A DNA stretch of 29,397 bases from assembly GCA_022385805.1 (NCBI GenBank), contig MU277684.1:1-29397 (forward strand). Direction: 5' to 3'. Each line of letters opens with the position of its first letter. The stretch's first letter is position 1. A model generated the notes under the pieces. The model was not told where the DNA came from and made no database searches. It saw nothing but the letters and a program-made list of their open reading frames with translations. This stretch comes from Pilatotrama ljubarskyi. Its lineage: Eukaryota; Basidiomycota; Agaricomycetes; Polyporales; Polyporaceae. The translations under genes and the position numbers were made by a program. Positions 1 to 10,115 of this stretch are shown here, in pieces.

Positions 1-85
1 CCTCTGCTGCTCCCGCGGTATCCATTTCAACATCGCCGGATTCCTTATCCTTCTCCTTGCGCTTCTCGGCCTTTCTCCTTGCCAT
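1..85 (-). CDS. N-terminus of a Lys/Glu-rich protein, runs off the window
   Basis: An open frame begins at an ATG on the minus strand (85) and stays open to the window edge, giving only 28 residues. The visible part starts MARRKAEKRKEKDKE and then becomes acidic (ESGDVEMD). Such a highly charged N-terminus is common in nucleolar or ribosome-biogenesis proteins, but it is not diagnostic and I do not recognise the family. The gene is divergent from the Ser/Pro-rich gene starting at 329, so the 240 bases between them would hold both promoters. The start is chosen because it is the first ATG in the open frame, with a purine (A) at -3. The rest of the gene lies outside the window, so even its reality is uncertain. 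Confidence 0.4.
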   Translation of the reverse strand, partial: MARRKAEKRKEKDKESGDVEMDTAGAAE

Positions 86-328
86 GTCCTCCGCCGGTGA
101 GAAAGAACGGGCTCCCGAATAGGCAAGTGTCTGCTCTGACGCGACATGCCATCAACGCGCCAGACGCAGACGGCCCACGCCTGGCCAACACGCCCGCCCC
201 CGTTCTTCCCGACACACTCCAACATATCCCACCATAAAACCGCCTGGGCCTCCTCGCCGCAGCCTGCATTCCCCCTTCTTCTTTCTCCCCTTCTCGCCGT
301 CCTTTCCTTCTCCGTGACGGCGCCTGCC

Positions 329-1501
329 ATGGCTTCATCTTCGGTTTCCCCGCACTCCGCTGTGCATGCCAACATTCCGACTTTGAAGCAGTACTTCTCT
401 CCTACAGTCTTCCACGACGTTGGTTCGCAGTCACGCGCCTCCTCGCGCCCCTCATCATCGTCTTCGAGTGCAAGCTATGCGTCTCCGGCAAGCGCGACGG
501 GCACCGACTCCTCGCCCGCATCCTCCTACACCAGCCCCTCGCGGTCCTGGACGTCCGCGGCATCGTCGTCTCCCTTATGTGACGAAACATGCCGCCTTGG
601 CCGTTCGCGCCCACTTCCAACCCCTCCGGCAACACCACTTAACGCGCGCTCCTCCTTTCCTCCACGTCCTCTGCCCCACCCTCCACTCGCTCGGTCAAAT
701 TCTGATATTCACCCTGGCTACCGATCGAACCCTCTTCCTACGCCGCCCACTGTGCCTGCGCCACCAAGGGTGTCTGCTACAGCCTCCGGTTCTGCGCTCG
801 CGCCCCAGTCACGTAGGCCAATCATCCCAGAAAGGGATGAATCCGCAATATCAGTGACGGCGGTGGCGTCGGTGTCGGCATCTACATCCCACCCGGGACG
901 GCCATCGATACAACTCTCGATACCAGGGAGTCCTCCCAAGGACTCGAGGCCACCACGTCTGGCCATCCCCACACCGCTCTCGCCCATTGTCTTGAATTTT
1001 TCCGGGCCGGATGAGCTGCGCAAGCGACGCGAGGATGAGTTATGTCGCCGGATGAAAGACCTCGGCTTCGTCGAGGCGACTCCTCCGCCCCCGCCCCCGA
1101 AAGGGACGGGTGCGCCTGGAAAAGTCGCATCGCATCCTGGAAGGCATGCGCCCACCTTCTCGATCTCATGTGTAGGGTCGGACGACGACAAAGACGTCGT
1201 CCTTTTGGAGGACCTCCAGTCCGACTCGGAATCAGGCCACCCACCTATGCGGAGCGGGTCGCGGGCTGCTATGTTGACCCTCTTCGCCGGCGTTGAGGAG
1301 GAGGCCGGGCTCCCATCTCCGCGCGCGATGGCCCCCACCAACGAGGCTCTCAAGGAAGTCCAGGTGGAGGTCATCACGAAGAAAGCGGCCGCGCGCACAA
1401 AGAGGCGCTTCAGCCGGAAGTGGGTGCGCGAGAAGAGCGGGAAGCGGTGGACAGAGAAGGACTTCTCGGAGATCCTCTCCGAGTTGCGCAGGTTGCGGTG
1501 A
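329..1501 (+). CDS. Ser/Pro-rich, mostly disordered protein with a basic C-terminal motif
   Basis: A single-exon frame of 390 residues. I chose the ATG at 329 because it sits in a strong context (GCCATGG). An in-frame ATG at 146 would add 61 residues of low-complexity sequence. Residues 1-250 are almost entirely Ser, Pro, Ala and Thr, with two PLPTPP motifs that could bind SH3 domains and a Ser-rich RSNSD site. Around residue 225-250 there is a short charged helix-like stretch (DELRKRREDELCRRMKDL) followed by a proline run. The last 35 residues are basic and ordered-looking (KRRFSRKWVREKSGKRW, then a DFSEILSELRRLR helix). No enzyme domain is visible. The ordered C-terminus after a disordered body suggests a docking or DNA/protein-binding tail, but the function is unknown. 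Confidence 0.7.
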   Translation: MASSSVSPHSAVHANIPTLKQYFSPTVFHDVGSQSRASSRPSSSSSSASYASPASATGTDSSPASSYTSPSRSWTSAASSSPLCDETCRLGRSRPLPTPPATPLNARSSFPPRPLPHPPLARSNSDIHPGYRSNPLPTPPTVPAPPRVSATASGSALAPQSRRPIIPERDESAISVTAVASVSASTSHPGRPSIQLSIPGSPPKDSRPPRLAIPTPLSPIVLNFSGPDELRKRREDELCRRMKDLGFVEATPPPPPPKGTGAPGKVASHPGRHAPTFSISCVGSDDDKDVVLLEDLQSDSESGHPPMRSGSRAAMLTLFAGVEEEAGLPSPRAMAPTNEALKEVQVEVITKKAAARTKRRFSRKWVREKSGKRWTEKDFSEILSELRRLR

Positions 1502-1978
1502 AAGATTGGTCGGATGTCGGCAGTCGGTCTCGAGGTCACTTTCCTACCTTGTCCTGGGAGAATAGCGGCTGATCTTGGTTCTTCTTCACAGTGTCCCCTG
1601 CATGCCAGGCAGCTTGTGCTCATTCTTTTTCTTTGCATCGCTCTCAACAAGTTCTGTCATTTCACGTGTATATCAGTGCCTCTTTGCATCAGACGTGGAT
1701 AACTTATGGTCCCGCTTACTGCAGTATATGAAAAACTCGTAATTATTATACGCCGTTCGTAGTACGCGCCTGTATGGGAAAGCCCGTTTGTCAGCCGTGT
1801 GCTCTCATGGAAGTGCATCATCATGGGATATTTGGTACGCGTGGAGACGCGTTCATCACGTGCTGAGACGAGGCGCCGTCAGGGCGTCCGAGTAACGACG
1901 CTGCGGCTGAAGCGCTCCTTTGAACATCTCTCAGCTGAAGACAGAGGCACCCAACGAAGAGCCGAGAGCCGACACGCA
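1502..1978. other. Intergenic region, no gene seen
   Basis: This stretch separates two plus-strand genes. It must hold the 3' end of the Ser/Pro-rich gene and the promoter of the DUF7704 gene. An AT-rich patch around 1715-1750 is a plausible 3'-end region. An ACGCGT hexamer occurs near 1838. I see no coding signal. Confidence 0.5.
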
Positions 1979-2476
1979 ATGACCACGAACGCATTGGCTG
2001 CGATACCCTTTGCCTACCGGCTCTTCTTCCTCTACATCGAGCCCCTATCCGCCATAGTAGGCGCATTCTACGCGGGAATCCGACCAAGCGAATACCTCAC
2101 GTACCTCGCATACTCCGCCGCTAGCACAAAGCTCGCCCAGACACCGCCGACGGCCACCCTCATCTCCCTCTACCAACTTTCGAACCTCTACCTCCTCTTC
2201 GCGCTCAACGAGCACTTCGTCCTCTCCTCCACGGCGTCGCTGCGCACGTGGCGCGCGTTGCTGTTCTGCCTGCTCGTCGCAGACTTGGGGCACCTCGCGA
2301 CGATGGTGCCGCTCGCCCAGGAGAAGGGTCTGTTGGAGGTGTTTGTGCGGTTTTGGAGGTGGAACGCGATGGAGTGGGGTAGCGTGGGGTTTGTGTATAC
2401 GGGTGCGACGATGCGGAGCTGTTTCTTGATGGGCGTAGGCTTGAGGAAGTCGAAGGAGGCGGGGAAGAAGGGTTAA
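1979..2476 (+). CDS. DUF7704-family small membrane protein
   Basis: An intronless frame of 165 residues starting MTTNALAAIPFAYRLFFLYI. The conserved opening (small residues, then a helix with Tyr-Arg and an IEPLSA turn) is what I associate with the fungal DUF7704 family. Four hydrophobic helices can be drawn at about residues 8-30, 58-80, 88-110 and 125-148, with a short basic tail (RKSKEAGKKG) that is probably cytosolic. An upstream in-frame ATG at 1799 would add 60 charged residues not expected in this family, so the start at 1979 is preferred. The function of the family is unknown. It converges with the MYND gene ending at 2905. Confidence 0.8.
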   Translation: MTTNALAAIPFAYRLFFLYIEPLSAIVGAFYAGIRPSEYLTYLAYSAASTKLAQTPPTATLISLYQLSNLYLLFALNEHFVLSSTASLRTWRALLFCLLVADLGHLATMVPLAQEKGLLEVFVRFWRWNAMEWGSVGFVYTGATMRSCFLMGVGLRKSKEAGKKG

Positions 2477-2904
2477 GGGGTTTTGAGAGCGTCTGTACAT
2501 GTGACAACATTGCTTGCAGAAACGACGTGTGTACGAGGTGCGCCAATCAAGCATAGTCATTATCCATCTTCGGACGTCCGCGTCATTTATACCCATTGGG
2601 TCGCTCGCGGGAGGTATACGTGAATAGCACTGGCACTCCCATATATCCTGCGCGGGTGAGAAATTGAGGCAGACTCGAGCACCACAATAAGTCTTCTCTG
2701 AGTTTTTCAGCTTCAATCTCCCGTTGACGCGGCCACGTGATGTTAGACGCGTCTGTGGCGCAGCTCTCCCCTGGACAGCGAAGGAGCGATCGCATGCTAC
2801 TCTGCAGCTAAAACCGGATTCCGACCTCAAGCTCACCACCACAGGTATACACTGTGTTGTCGCAAGAGATACGAGCGCCATGCAAACCCCTCGCCATCAC
2901 TGAC
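2477..2904. other. Convergent intergenic region, no gene seen
   Basis: The spacer lies between the ends of the DUF7704 gene (plus) and the MYND gene (minus) and should contain both polyadenylation regions. Minus-strand frames through it are readthrough shadows without family features. Confidence 0.5.
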
Positions 2905-4325
2905 CTACAGTTGCTGCGATACCGCAGTGCTATCCTCGCTCTCCGAGTAGACATCTTCCCCTGACGAGTCAGCAACGGTGGATAGAGACGACGTGCTCTC
3001 CACACTTTCCCCATCCGAGTCATCGCCGTCGTCCACAGGCTTCGCCCCGAGGCTCTCCTGGATGATCTCAGCCTGCTTGTACGCGATCTCACGCCGGGTG
3101 AGCATCACCTCGCTACGCTGAGAGATGACGCGTTCCAGCTCCTCAAGCTCATTATGAGTCCCATGGCACTGGATGTGCTTCCACAGGAGGCCCTCGTCTA
3201 CCAAGGGGTCTCCGGTTGGCACGAAGGCGGGCTTGTACGGCAACGGGGGTAGCTCGGGGATGTCGACAATGGCGAGCGAGCCGCGGCGGCTTTCGGAGTT
3301 CATGGCTTCCTCGCGGGCTAGCTCGGCTTGTACTTTGAGCTCGAGCTGGCGCAACCGTAGGAGGTACTCGTCTACGAGTTTGTCGCCCGTGGCCGTATTC
3401 CCGAGGGGCACATCGGCGCGCCCTTGCCGCATGGAGCGCGGACGGACGTCGCGAGGAGGAATGAGACGTCCGTAGGTGAGCATGTCGTCGTCGTCCTGTG
3501 CGATGGCGAGTGAGCGTGCGTCTTCGTTCAACAGGCATGCTGCACCTTAGAAAAAGAATACCGTTGACAACCTGGATGTCACGCATAGCAGGGGTGTACT
3601 CACTCAACGAGCCGTGGTTGAACCACCATCCATTATCGTGGAGCTTCCGGCGGAGCTCGGCCTCATAAGCCTTGCCCTCCTTTAAGAGCGCGCATTCGCC
3701 CTTGTGGTACGCCGCCTGCCAGTCCTCCTTCTGGCACTGCACTGGTCATCAGCTCTCGTCTTCAACACGCATAAGACCGTACTCTACCCACCTCTTGCGA
3801 GCAGTAAAACCTCGCCTTGCACCTTCCGCAGCGCTGGAAGCGCGGACGGCCCAAAATTTCCCACTTCCCGCAGCGTGCGCACGAGCGCATGAGCTCCTCT
3901 TCGGGAACGTTTACCTCGACAACTGCCTGTAGCGACATCGGATGCCCGTCTTCGTACCGCTTCACGACCTTGATCGGCGCCCGTCCTACCTGGTCACGTA
4001 GCGCACAGAGCACGTCAAGAACCTCCAGGCCCTGGGAACCTCCAATAGTGAAACGGGGGCGCGAACGCGGACTGTGGTTAGCTGTGTCCGCAGAGGGTGA
4101 GGTCGCGGCAGGGGTGGCAGACACGGTGCGTGCGTCTCCGGGTATGACGAAGTTCAGACACATGGTGGCGCGTTTCAGCGTCGGGCCCTGAGGCTCGGAG
4201 AAGACGAGGAACCAGGAGGCGTGGTGGCGTCCGAGGGCGAGTGGCGTGTCGTCGTAGACGGTGGGCGCAGTGAAGAGACGGAAGTGGTATCCCTGGTTGA
4301 CGGCGTCTCCGGTGCTCGTCGGCAT
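2905..4325 (-). CDS. MYND-type zinc-finger protein, central-finger type
   Basis: Three exons (4325-3792, 3736-3604, 3539-2905) joined by GT-AG introns of 55 and 64 nt give 433 residues. The MYND finger lies in the middle: C149-x2-C152, C166-x2-C169, C175-x3-C179, H189-x3-C193, so all eight zinc ligands are present. The first intron falls inside the finger, right before C179. Residues 1-145 contain a conserved-looking segment (CLNFVIPGDARTV, later SQGLEVLDVLCALRDQVGR). The C-terminal half is helical and charged and ends in an acidic Ser-rich tail. MYND fingers bind proline-rich peptides in partner proteins, and large MYND families of unknown role are normal in mushroom fungi. The architecture differs from the two N-terminal MYND proteins further along, so it is not a close paralog of them. 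Confidence 0.85.
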
Positions 4326-4701
4326 TTTGGTTCGTGTATGCGGTGGGCCTATATGTTGGGGATGCCTGCAGCGACGACTCCTCGAGAGCGGTGAAGTTGG
4401 GCTATCGGAGGTGTCCTTATACAAGCAGGCAACGCGCCTGATCAATCCCGAGCGGCACTGCGTTACAATGGTGTTTGTACCTCTTTTCTTCACAACAATG
4501 CCTGCGAGCTTGGAGACGTCAAGGTGGCGGCATGCGCTCGCGTTCTTTCCAGCATCACGGCAGGCAAGGGATCATGATCCCCCATGTCCATCAGCATGCG
4601 ATAGTTTTCCTGGCGCTCACTTACCGTGTCATATGCTGGTGGTAGTCTTGTGAAAGGCGAGAAGTTAAACTGTTGTACGGGCTATAACATGCATATGACA
4701 A

Positions 4702-4717
4702 GGGGGGGGGGGGGGGG
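4702..4717. repeat. Poly-G homopolymer (16 G)
   Basis: There are sixteen consecutive G residues on the plus strand, between an A and TAA. This is far longer than expected by chance. Its length may be unstable, and it is a typical site of sequencing or assembly error. Confidence 0.9.
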
Positions 4718-5450
4718 TAATTCACCTTTTTCTGCCGTGCATATTGCTTGAGCAGGTGTGGCTGGCAATCCAACGTGCGCGGCTGAAGAAGATGGCACGG
4801 GGCCCATGAGTCGATGAACGGTCTCAAGATTTACATCCTAAGCTACCTCAATTGAGAACACTTCCGAGGCTTGCACGCTGCTGGAAGGTCGACGTTGCGC
4901 ACAAAACGCTATTCCCTCTCATACACAAGGCTCCTACTAGTACTACTAGGCTACTAGAGTAGTCTCCTTGTTGTCGTCAAGAAGAACACACGGACGTTCG
5001 GGCCGAATGGCCGAGACAGAGGTGGCGAGAGTCCGGAAAGAGTCCGGCCGGGTCCGGAGCGAACCTCCGAGGGTGCGCCTGAGACGGAGACTGGAGCCTG
5101 TGCCTTTCTCTTCCATGACGCTACTAGACTACGGTTCCTATATACTACATCCAGCCGCATGCGACTCTGTAGCACTTGCGAGTGCCATGTCGCGGGAGCT
5201 CGCCCGCTGCTCGAGCAGCATAGTGGCCATGCACTTGGTGCGGCCTTCAAACGGTCTGCTTTGAATGCGCCATGTTTAAAGAAAGCCATTTCGTGCGCTC
5301 CTGAACAATTGTCGGTTCTATGGCGATAGCGCCTGCACAAAAACGCTGGTGAGTATATTTCGTACGAGGTCCGACAGTGCGAAAAGTGGTTTGGACGCTC
5401 TGTCTTCGCGTGCCTTATAACTCCTCCCCAAGTGCCACTCCGAGTAAACC

Positions 5451-5487
5451 GATCCTCTCCCCCTCCCTCTGCTCTTTCACTCCTACC
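5451..5487 (+). promoter_or_regulatory. CT-rich core-promoter tract of the F-box gene
   Basis: A pyrimidine-rich run lies 20-55 bases before the start codon at 5505. CT-rich stretches just upstream of the transcription start are a common core-promoter feature of filamentous fungi. No clear TATA box lies nearby. Confidence 0.35.
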
Positions 5488-5504
5488 ACGACCATACCAC
5501 TGGC

Positions 5505-8249
5505 ATGTCCGCACCCGCAAGCAACATCCCTGGTGAGTAGTCCGTCCATTGACCATTATCCGAGCCCAGCACTCATACACCTCCGCCGAATAGACTCCGT
5601 CGCGCTGAGCTTGGCGCTGCAGCCCAAGCCATGCCACTGGTACTACAGCCGAGAAGGCCTAGCGTCCCGCAAGGAACGCGAAAAGCGCTTCAAAGGGATA
5701 ACACAGGAGCTAAAGAAACCGAAGAAAGAGAGAGTGATCTGCGTGCGCGCCGGCCGCCTCGCTGACCTGATGGACATGCCCATGGACATATTCCTCGAGG
5801 TGCGCGTGCATATATGCGCGTTTTATCGGTCCGAAAGTGACTGTATGGGGCTAGATTGTTACGAAACTACACCCCTTGGACCTTCTGAGGTTTGCGCGTG
5901 TCTCCAAGCACTTCCGTTCTCTCCTCATGGGGAGAAAGTCTCGTCATCTTTGGGTCGCTGCGTTCGAGAACGTCCCTGGTGTGCCACCGTGCCCCCCTTA
6001 TGTCTGCGAACCGCGTTATGCCGCCGCGCTTTTCGACCAGTACTGCTTCGTATGTCGAGGAACAGTCCTATTCGTTATTTCTCTTACATAGCGTTCACAG
6101 GCATGCGGCATCGAGCGTTCCAGCAACACAGATCAATCGCTCTCGTTGCGGCTCTGCGCTCCCTGCTACAAAGCCAAGTGGGTATTCAACCTCTCGTCTG
6201 ACTTCTCTGGTAACCTCTGACGCACGATATGCAGCTTCATGGCAGGGAATCAGATGTACTGCAGCACCGTGGGCCTGCCCTCCAAGGTTGTTGAGCTTCT
6301 ACCCACGCTTGTGGTCTCTGTGGTAAAGCAATCATTCTGTCCTAGTGCGTCCTGTCCACCCCTTTTGGATATCTACTTTTCCTGACGGCACTTACGTGCT
6401 TCACTGCAGGTGGACTTGCCAAGGATAACTTCATTCAGAAGACATTCTATATTCCGGAGTTCAATGCCGTTGTTGAGGCATTAGGACGCTTCAGGTCGCC
6501 GGCCGAGCGGGCTGTCTTCATGAAGGAACGACAGGAATACGTGACGAGGGTGCAGACCGTGAGTGACCGCTGTGCTAAAATTCTCCGTTGGCTGACAGGC
6601 CTTCTGTCATAGCACGGCGTGGCGGTATTAACCTGGGAGAGAACCAACCACAGGAAGAAGTGGTCGGAGGACGATGCTGCGCGTGCAGATCGCAAGGCTG
6701 CGTGAGTGAGCTGCGATAGACACCTACCACCCCTCACCGACACGTTGGTGACGAGCGCAGTATGCTGGATAAGTTGTACGAGCTGGGGCACACTCGGGCA
6801 GACTACCCGAAGAACGACGCGTGGAAGAAGATTCTCGACCAACCAAGGAGACTCACAGATAAGAGTGCGTACTGGTTATCCGTCGGTGTGAACGTAGCTG
6901 ATGGCTACGTCTTCAGTCTGGAAGACGGCTCGCCCAAAATTGATCGCGCTCATTGAGCAGAAGCGGGAGGAGGATCGCCAAGCCGCATTCGAGGTGCGAC
7001 TGAAGGAACGGCGTGCAGAATTCAGGCCCCTCTACGATGCGTTCTTGCAAGGTCGACTCTCCGAAACGGACCGAGTATATGCCCCCAACTGGAACGATGC
7101 CTGCAACTTACCTTCCCTGGCTGCGCTCGCGTCGGAAAATGATGCGACTCTGACAGTCACTCCAGCACGGCTTGCAGCGATTGAACACCGTCTCGTCGAA
7201 GAGATCCGCGAGTACGCGAGCCGTGCCAAGCGGGACCTCGTCGAGATGGTGCATCGCGACCAGCATACTAAGTCTGACGTTCCGATGCCGCCCTACGACA
7301 TGGCAGAAATCGACGCGGAGCTTGCCAGAGCCTCTTCCCTCTTCATCTGCCACCGCTGCCCGCTCAAGGCAGCTGTCTCGGCCACAGCTATCGCCGACCA
7401 CTGGCGCACCGCACACGCCAAGCTGAAGTGGAACGATGCGTGGCCGATCGAGGAGCACTTCGACCGCCGCCGCAAGCAGTCCGAGTGGCCTAGCATGCTC
7501 CCCTGGGTCTCTGCCTTACCCTCGGGGTACAAGCGGACGAAAGAGGCGCTCGCTGCCCTTGCGCTTCCCGACGATACGCCGTACGACTTGGTGGACGGTT
7601 TTGTCCGCGAGAGCCGGCTGCTCTGCCTCTGTGATAGTCCTAAACTTCCGCCACCTGGCGAGAGCGGCTGGGGCATCCTCGTAAGTGCGCTTGATAGTAC
7701 GCCGTTGGTCTAGGGTTTGAAACGGCCGTCGCGCAGTTACAACACGTCATCAACGAAATGCAGTGGTATCGTCAGAAGACCTATGACTTGTACGTATCTC
7801 TCGCGCAGATCAGTCGTGCAACCCTCGCTCACTGTAATGACCGTCAAGCCCTCGTGGATACACACCTAGAAATTCTCACCTCGTCGACAACCACCGTTTG
7901 GGCGACGCGAAACCGTGCCTGAAGCTCCTCACCGAAGGCGAGCAACCCGTCTTTCCGGACTGTAGCGTCCCGGAGGGCGCCGCTGCCGAGGTCGCAGCGC
8001 TTCTCTCGGAGAGGCAGGGGCAGCCTAGCTGTCGGATGTGCCATGATATGACTACGGAAGGCCGTCGCTGGAGCGGGCTGTACATGGAGAAGGACATCCG
8101 GGTGCTCGCACATCACATGAAGACGAGGTGCGTGATGAGACTCATTCATGGAAGCGGTGAGTGTGATCCTGAGCTATGTTTGTGGTTTTTGCAGACACAA
8201 CGAGTCGCTGTCCAAGGGTCATCTTCTGTTCGCCTACTACCGCTACTAG
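5505..8249 (+). CDS. F-box protein with additional zinc-binding motifs
   Basis: Twelve exons (5505-5532, 5594-5799, 5855-6049, 6101-6177, 6235-6344, 6410-6558, 6613-6701, 6761-6864, 6917-7680, 7737-7789, 7870-8127, 8195-8249) join in frame to give 695 residues. The F-box is at about residues 66-115 (LADLMDMPMDIFLE, then KLHPLDLLRFARVSKHFRSLL), cut by an intron. It is followed by C-x2-C pairs (YCFACG and LCAPCYK) and later by C464-x2-C467-x13-H481-x4-H486, which looks like a C2H2 finger. F-box proteins recruit substrates to the SCF ubiquitin ligase through Skp1, and the remainder would bind the substrate. The exon 5 donor (GTGCGT after 6344) was chosen because only it keeps the frame. If the last intron is retained the frame ends at 8278 instead. 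Confidence 0.85.
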
Positions 8250-8831
8250 GCGTTGCTTTCATGAAGAGCGCCGTGTAGGCGTCCATATCACCGAGATGAA
8301 TGAGAAGTTAGGTCACACTGGCACGTGTAGTACGTATGCCCTGAATTCAGTTGTTTCCTCTATGCTTCCTCCCGACGAAGGGGGGTCTTGAGCGTTATAT
8401 CTGCACTTCGAATGGGTGGTCAGGCACGCGATGCGATACAAACGCCATGCAAGCCGGTAGCAGCGCTCTCTACTGCCTGGAGCAGGATTGTTGTCTCTTA
8501 CCTGACACATGGTTCACGGGCACAGCGCATGGTGTGGACACCTCACCATGTTCATCTCCGGCAAAGGGCCACATTGGAAACGTTTCATATAACCTTGTAG
8601 GCTTCGCTGCCTCGCCTTATGCTCAAGGCCTGCCCCGATATCAACTGCGGTAGTCGTCGTCCCCTCGACAACTCTCTCTCTCCCCCTCACTCCCTCACCC
8701 CCTCATCTGCCCTACCTATCCATTCCATCGCGCCCTCAGCGAACAGCAGCGAGTACCTGCGTTCGTTCCTTTGGACCCGGAGGCCTAGATGCGTCAAGAC
8801 CGAGACTTATGACCATTCCAACGCAGGCAAC
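8250..8831. other. Intergenic region, no gene seen
   Basis: It holds the 3' end of the F-box gene and the promoter and leader of the next MYND gene. The frame of the MYND gene stays open upstream to 8619, but that part is low-complexity and lies before the start supported by paralog alignment. Nothing else codes convincingly. Confidence 0.5.
8672..8714 (+). promoter_or_regulatory. CT-rich tract upstream of the MYND gene
   Basis: A long C/T run with alternating CTCTCT and CCCC blocks lies about 120-160 bases before the start codon at 8832. It is a likely core-promoter pyrimidine tract of the fungal type. Confidence 0.35.
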
Positions 8832-10115
8832 ATGACTTCCCGGCCACTTCACTGCAGCGGCTGCTACGAAGAGTCCAGCGACCTCAAGTGCTGCGCGGCC
8901 TGCAAGAAGGCGTGGTACTGCAGCAAAGAGTGCCAGACGCGCTCCTGGAGACGCCATATCTTCGACTGCAAGCGCAAGAAGCCGATCGGGACCGCCTACT
9001 ACCTCTCTCGCGCCTGCTATGACGACCTGATCCCCGTGCATGCACAGACGCGGAAGGATTTCGGATTTGACAAGGCTAAGAAGCTCTTTGGTGGCCTGGG
9101 GGAGAGCAACTTGTTAGGCCTGTGGATTGGGGTGCTCAAGATTCACGAGGTGCCGGAGAGGGAAGTGCAGAGATGGCAGGCAGAAGGTAAACTCATCGAA
9201 GGCGTCAAGGCTACCTTCGAACGCGACTCGCCGTTTACGAAGGGGGAGTACTATCCGTGGTTTCTAGAACACCAGTATCTCCTCGACGGCTCACCCGCGG
9301 ACGAAGGTCTGGTATCGGAAATTCGCGAAAGTAGCGTGAAGGACGCCATTCTCCGCGCCTGGATGTTCACCGGAGGATCTCGGAACGACAGTTGGCAGAC
9401 CATACAGGCCGCCTTGGCAGCAATGCCGGAGGAGAAACAGAAATGCCACCCCTTGTATCGCCAGGCTCTCACGAGCAGCCACCCCCCGCCAAAAGTCGAC
9501 GAATGGGTGACGTTCGGTTTCGTCTCCGCGATGCACCAGTATACCGAGCTACAGATCGGCAGGTTGTATCACGAGCTCATTCACCACTGCACCTTCGAAG
9601 ATTTCTGTGCCGCATACGAGACGTCTGCGCTACCACGGTTGGCCGAGGAACGTGGCATGTTCAAGCCCGACCGAGGCCACAACTCCTTCATTGATGGCCG
9701 TGCTCTCATCTTCTTTCGAGACGTGATGTCGGAGTCCCCGCGACGATACAAGTCGGTCTGGTACCTCAAGCAGTACGTCGACGTGCTCGTATGCGCCGAC
9801 GCCGCGGAGCCGCCGCGATATACCCACAAGGCGATCGTCGCAGACTACGGGTTCATGAACTGCAAGAAGGGCTCGGAGCGGAAGCTTTTGGAGGAGCTGT
9901 ACACGAAGTACTTCGCGCATCGGGATGCGAACCCACTGGAGCTCCACGAGGCGTGCGTCGCCGGAGGGCTGGCGGAGTACCTGGTGCGATTCGTGAAGCT
10001 GAGCCTATGGACGGCGACGTACAAGCGTCTGCTGAAGAACCCGTATCCGCTGCCTGCACTGGGCGACTGGCAAGGTACGACGATTCGAGAGCGTGTCGGT
10101 CTAGGCTTGCGCTGA
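8832..10115 (+). CDS. MYND-type zinc-finger protein, paralog A
   Basis: A single long exon encodes 427 residues with an N-terminal MYND finger: C8-x2-C11, C21-x2-C24, C30-x3-C34, H42-x3-C46. The start at 8832 places the first Cys at residue 8, exactly as in the minus-strand paralog ending at 13125, so it is preferred over the upstream in-frame ATG at 8619. After the finger comes a conserved region of about 350 residues shared with that paralog, with landmarks RKDFGFDKA, YYPWFLEHQYLLD, AWMFTGGS, DEWVTFGFVS, DYGFMNC, KYFAHRDAN and RLLKNPYPL. No catalytic signature is visible and it is not a SET-domain (SMYD) protein. It is probably a protein-interaction or regulatory factor. A possible last intron (10075-10145) could replace the final 13 residues and end at 10186. 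Confidence 0.85.
   Translation: MTSRPLHCSGCYEESSDLKCCAACKKAWYCSKECQTRSWRRHIFDCKRKKPIGTAYYLSRACYDDLIPVHAQTRKDFGFDKAKKLFGGLGESNLLGLWIGVLKIHEVPEREVQRWQAEGKLIEGVKATFERDSPFTKGEYYPWFLEHQYLLDGSPADEGLVSEIRESSVKDAILRAWMFTGGSRNDSWQTIQAALAAMPEEKQKCHPLYRQALTSSHPPPKVDEWVTFGFVSAMHQYTELQIGRLYHELIHHCTFEDFCAAYETSALPRLAEERGMFKPDRGHNSFIDGRALIFFRDVMSESPRRYKSVWYLKQYVDVLVCADAAEPPRYTHKAIVADYGFMNCKKGSERKLLEELYTKYFAHRDANPLELHEACVAGGLAEYLVRFVKLSLWTATYKRLLKNPYPLPALGDWQGTTIRERVGLGLR

Larger units (their letters stand above)
4326..5504. other. Divergent intergenic/promoter region
   Basis: This 1.2 kb stretch separates the divergent MYND (minus) and F-box (plus) genes. It contains a 16-G homopolymer, a run of short CTA/TAC direct and inverted repeats near 4934-4962, and three GTCCGG copies between about 5030 and 5060. 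A 227-residue minus-strand frame crosses 4954-5637, but it overlaps the first exons of the F-box gene and shows no family features, so I do not call it. Confidence 0.5.

Noticed and set aside
718..1650. A 310-residue minus-strand open frame
   Set aside because: It is the antisense shadow of the Ser/Pro-rich gene, whose third-position GC bias keeps the opposite strand open.
2045..2881. A 278-residue minus-strand open frame
   Set aside because: It is antisense to the DUF7704 membrane protein, whose four-helix pattern is far more convincing.
4954..5637. A 227-residue minus-strand open frame
   Set aside because: It overlaps the first exons of the F-box gene on the other strand, is rich in Arg, Ser and Cys without pattern, and shows no domain. 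It is best explained as a chance GC-rich frame.
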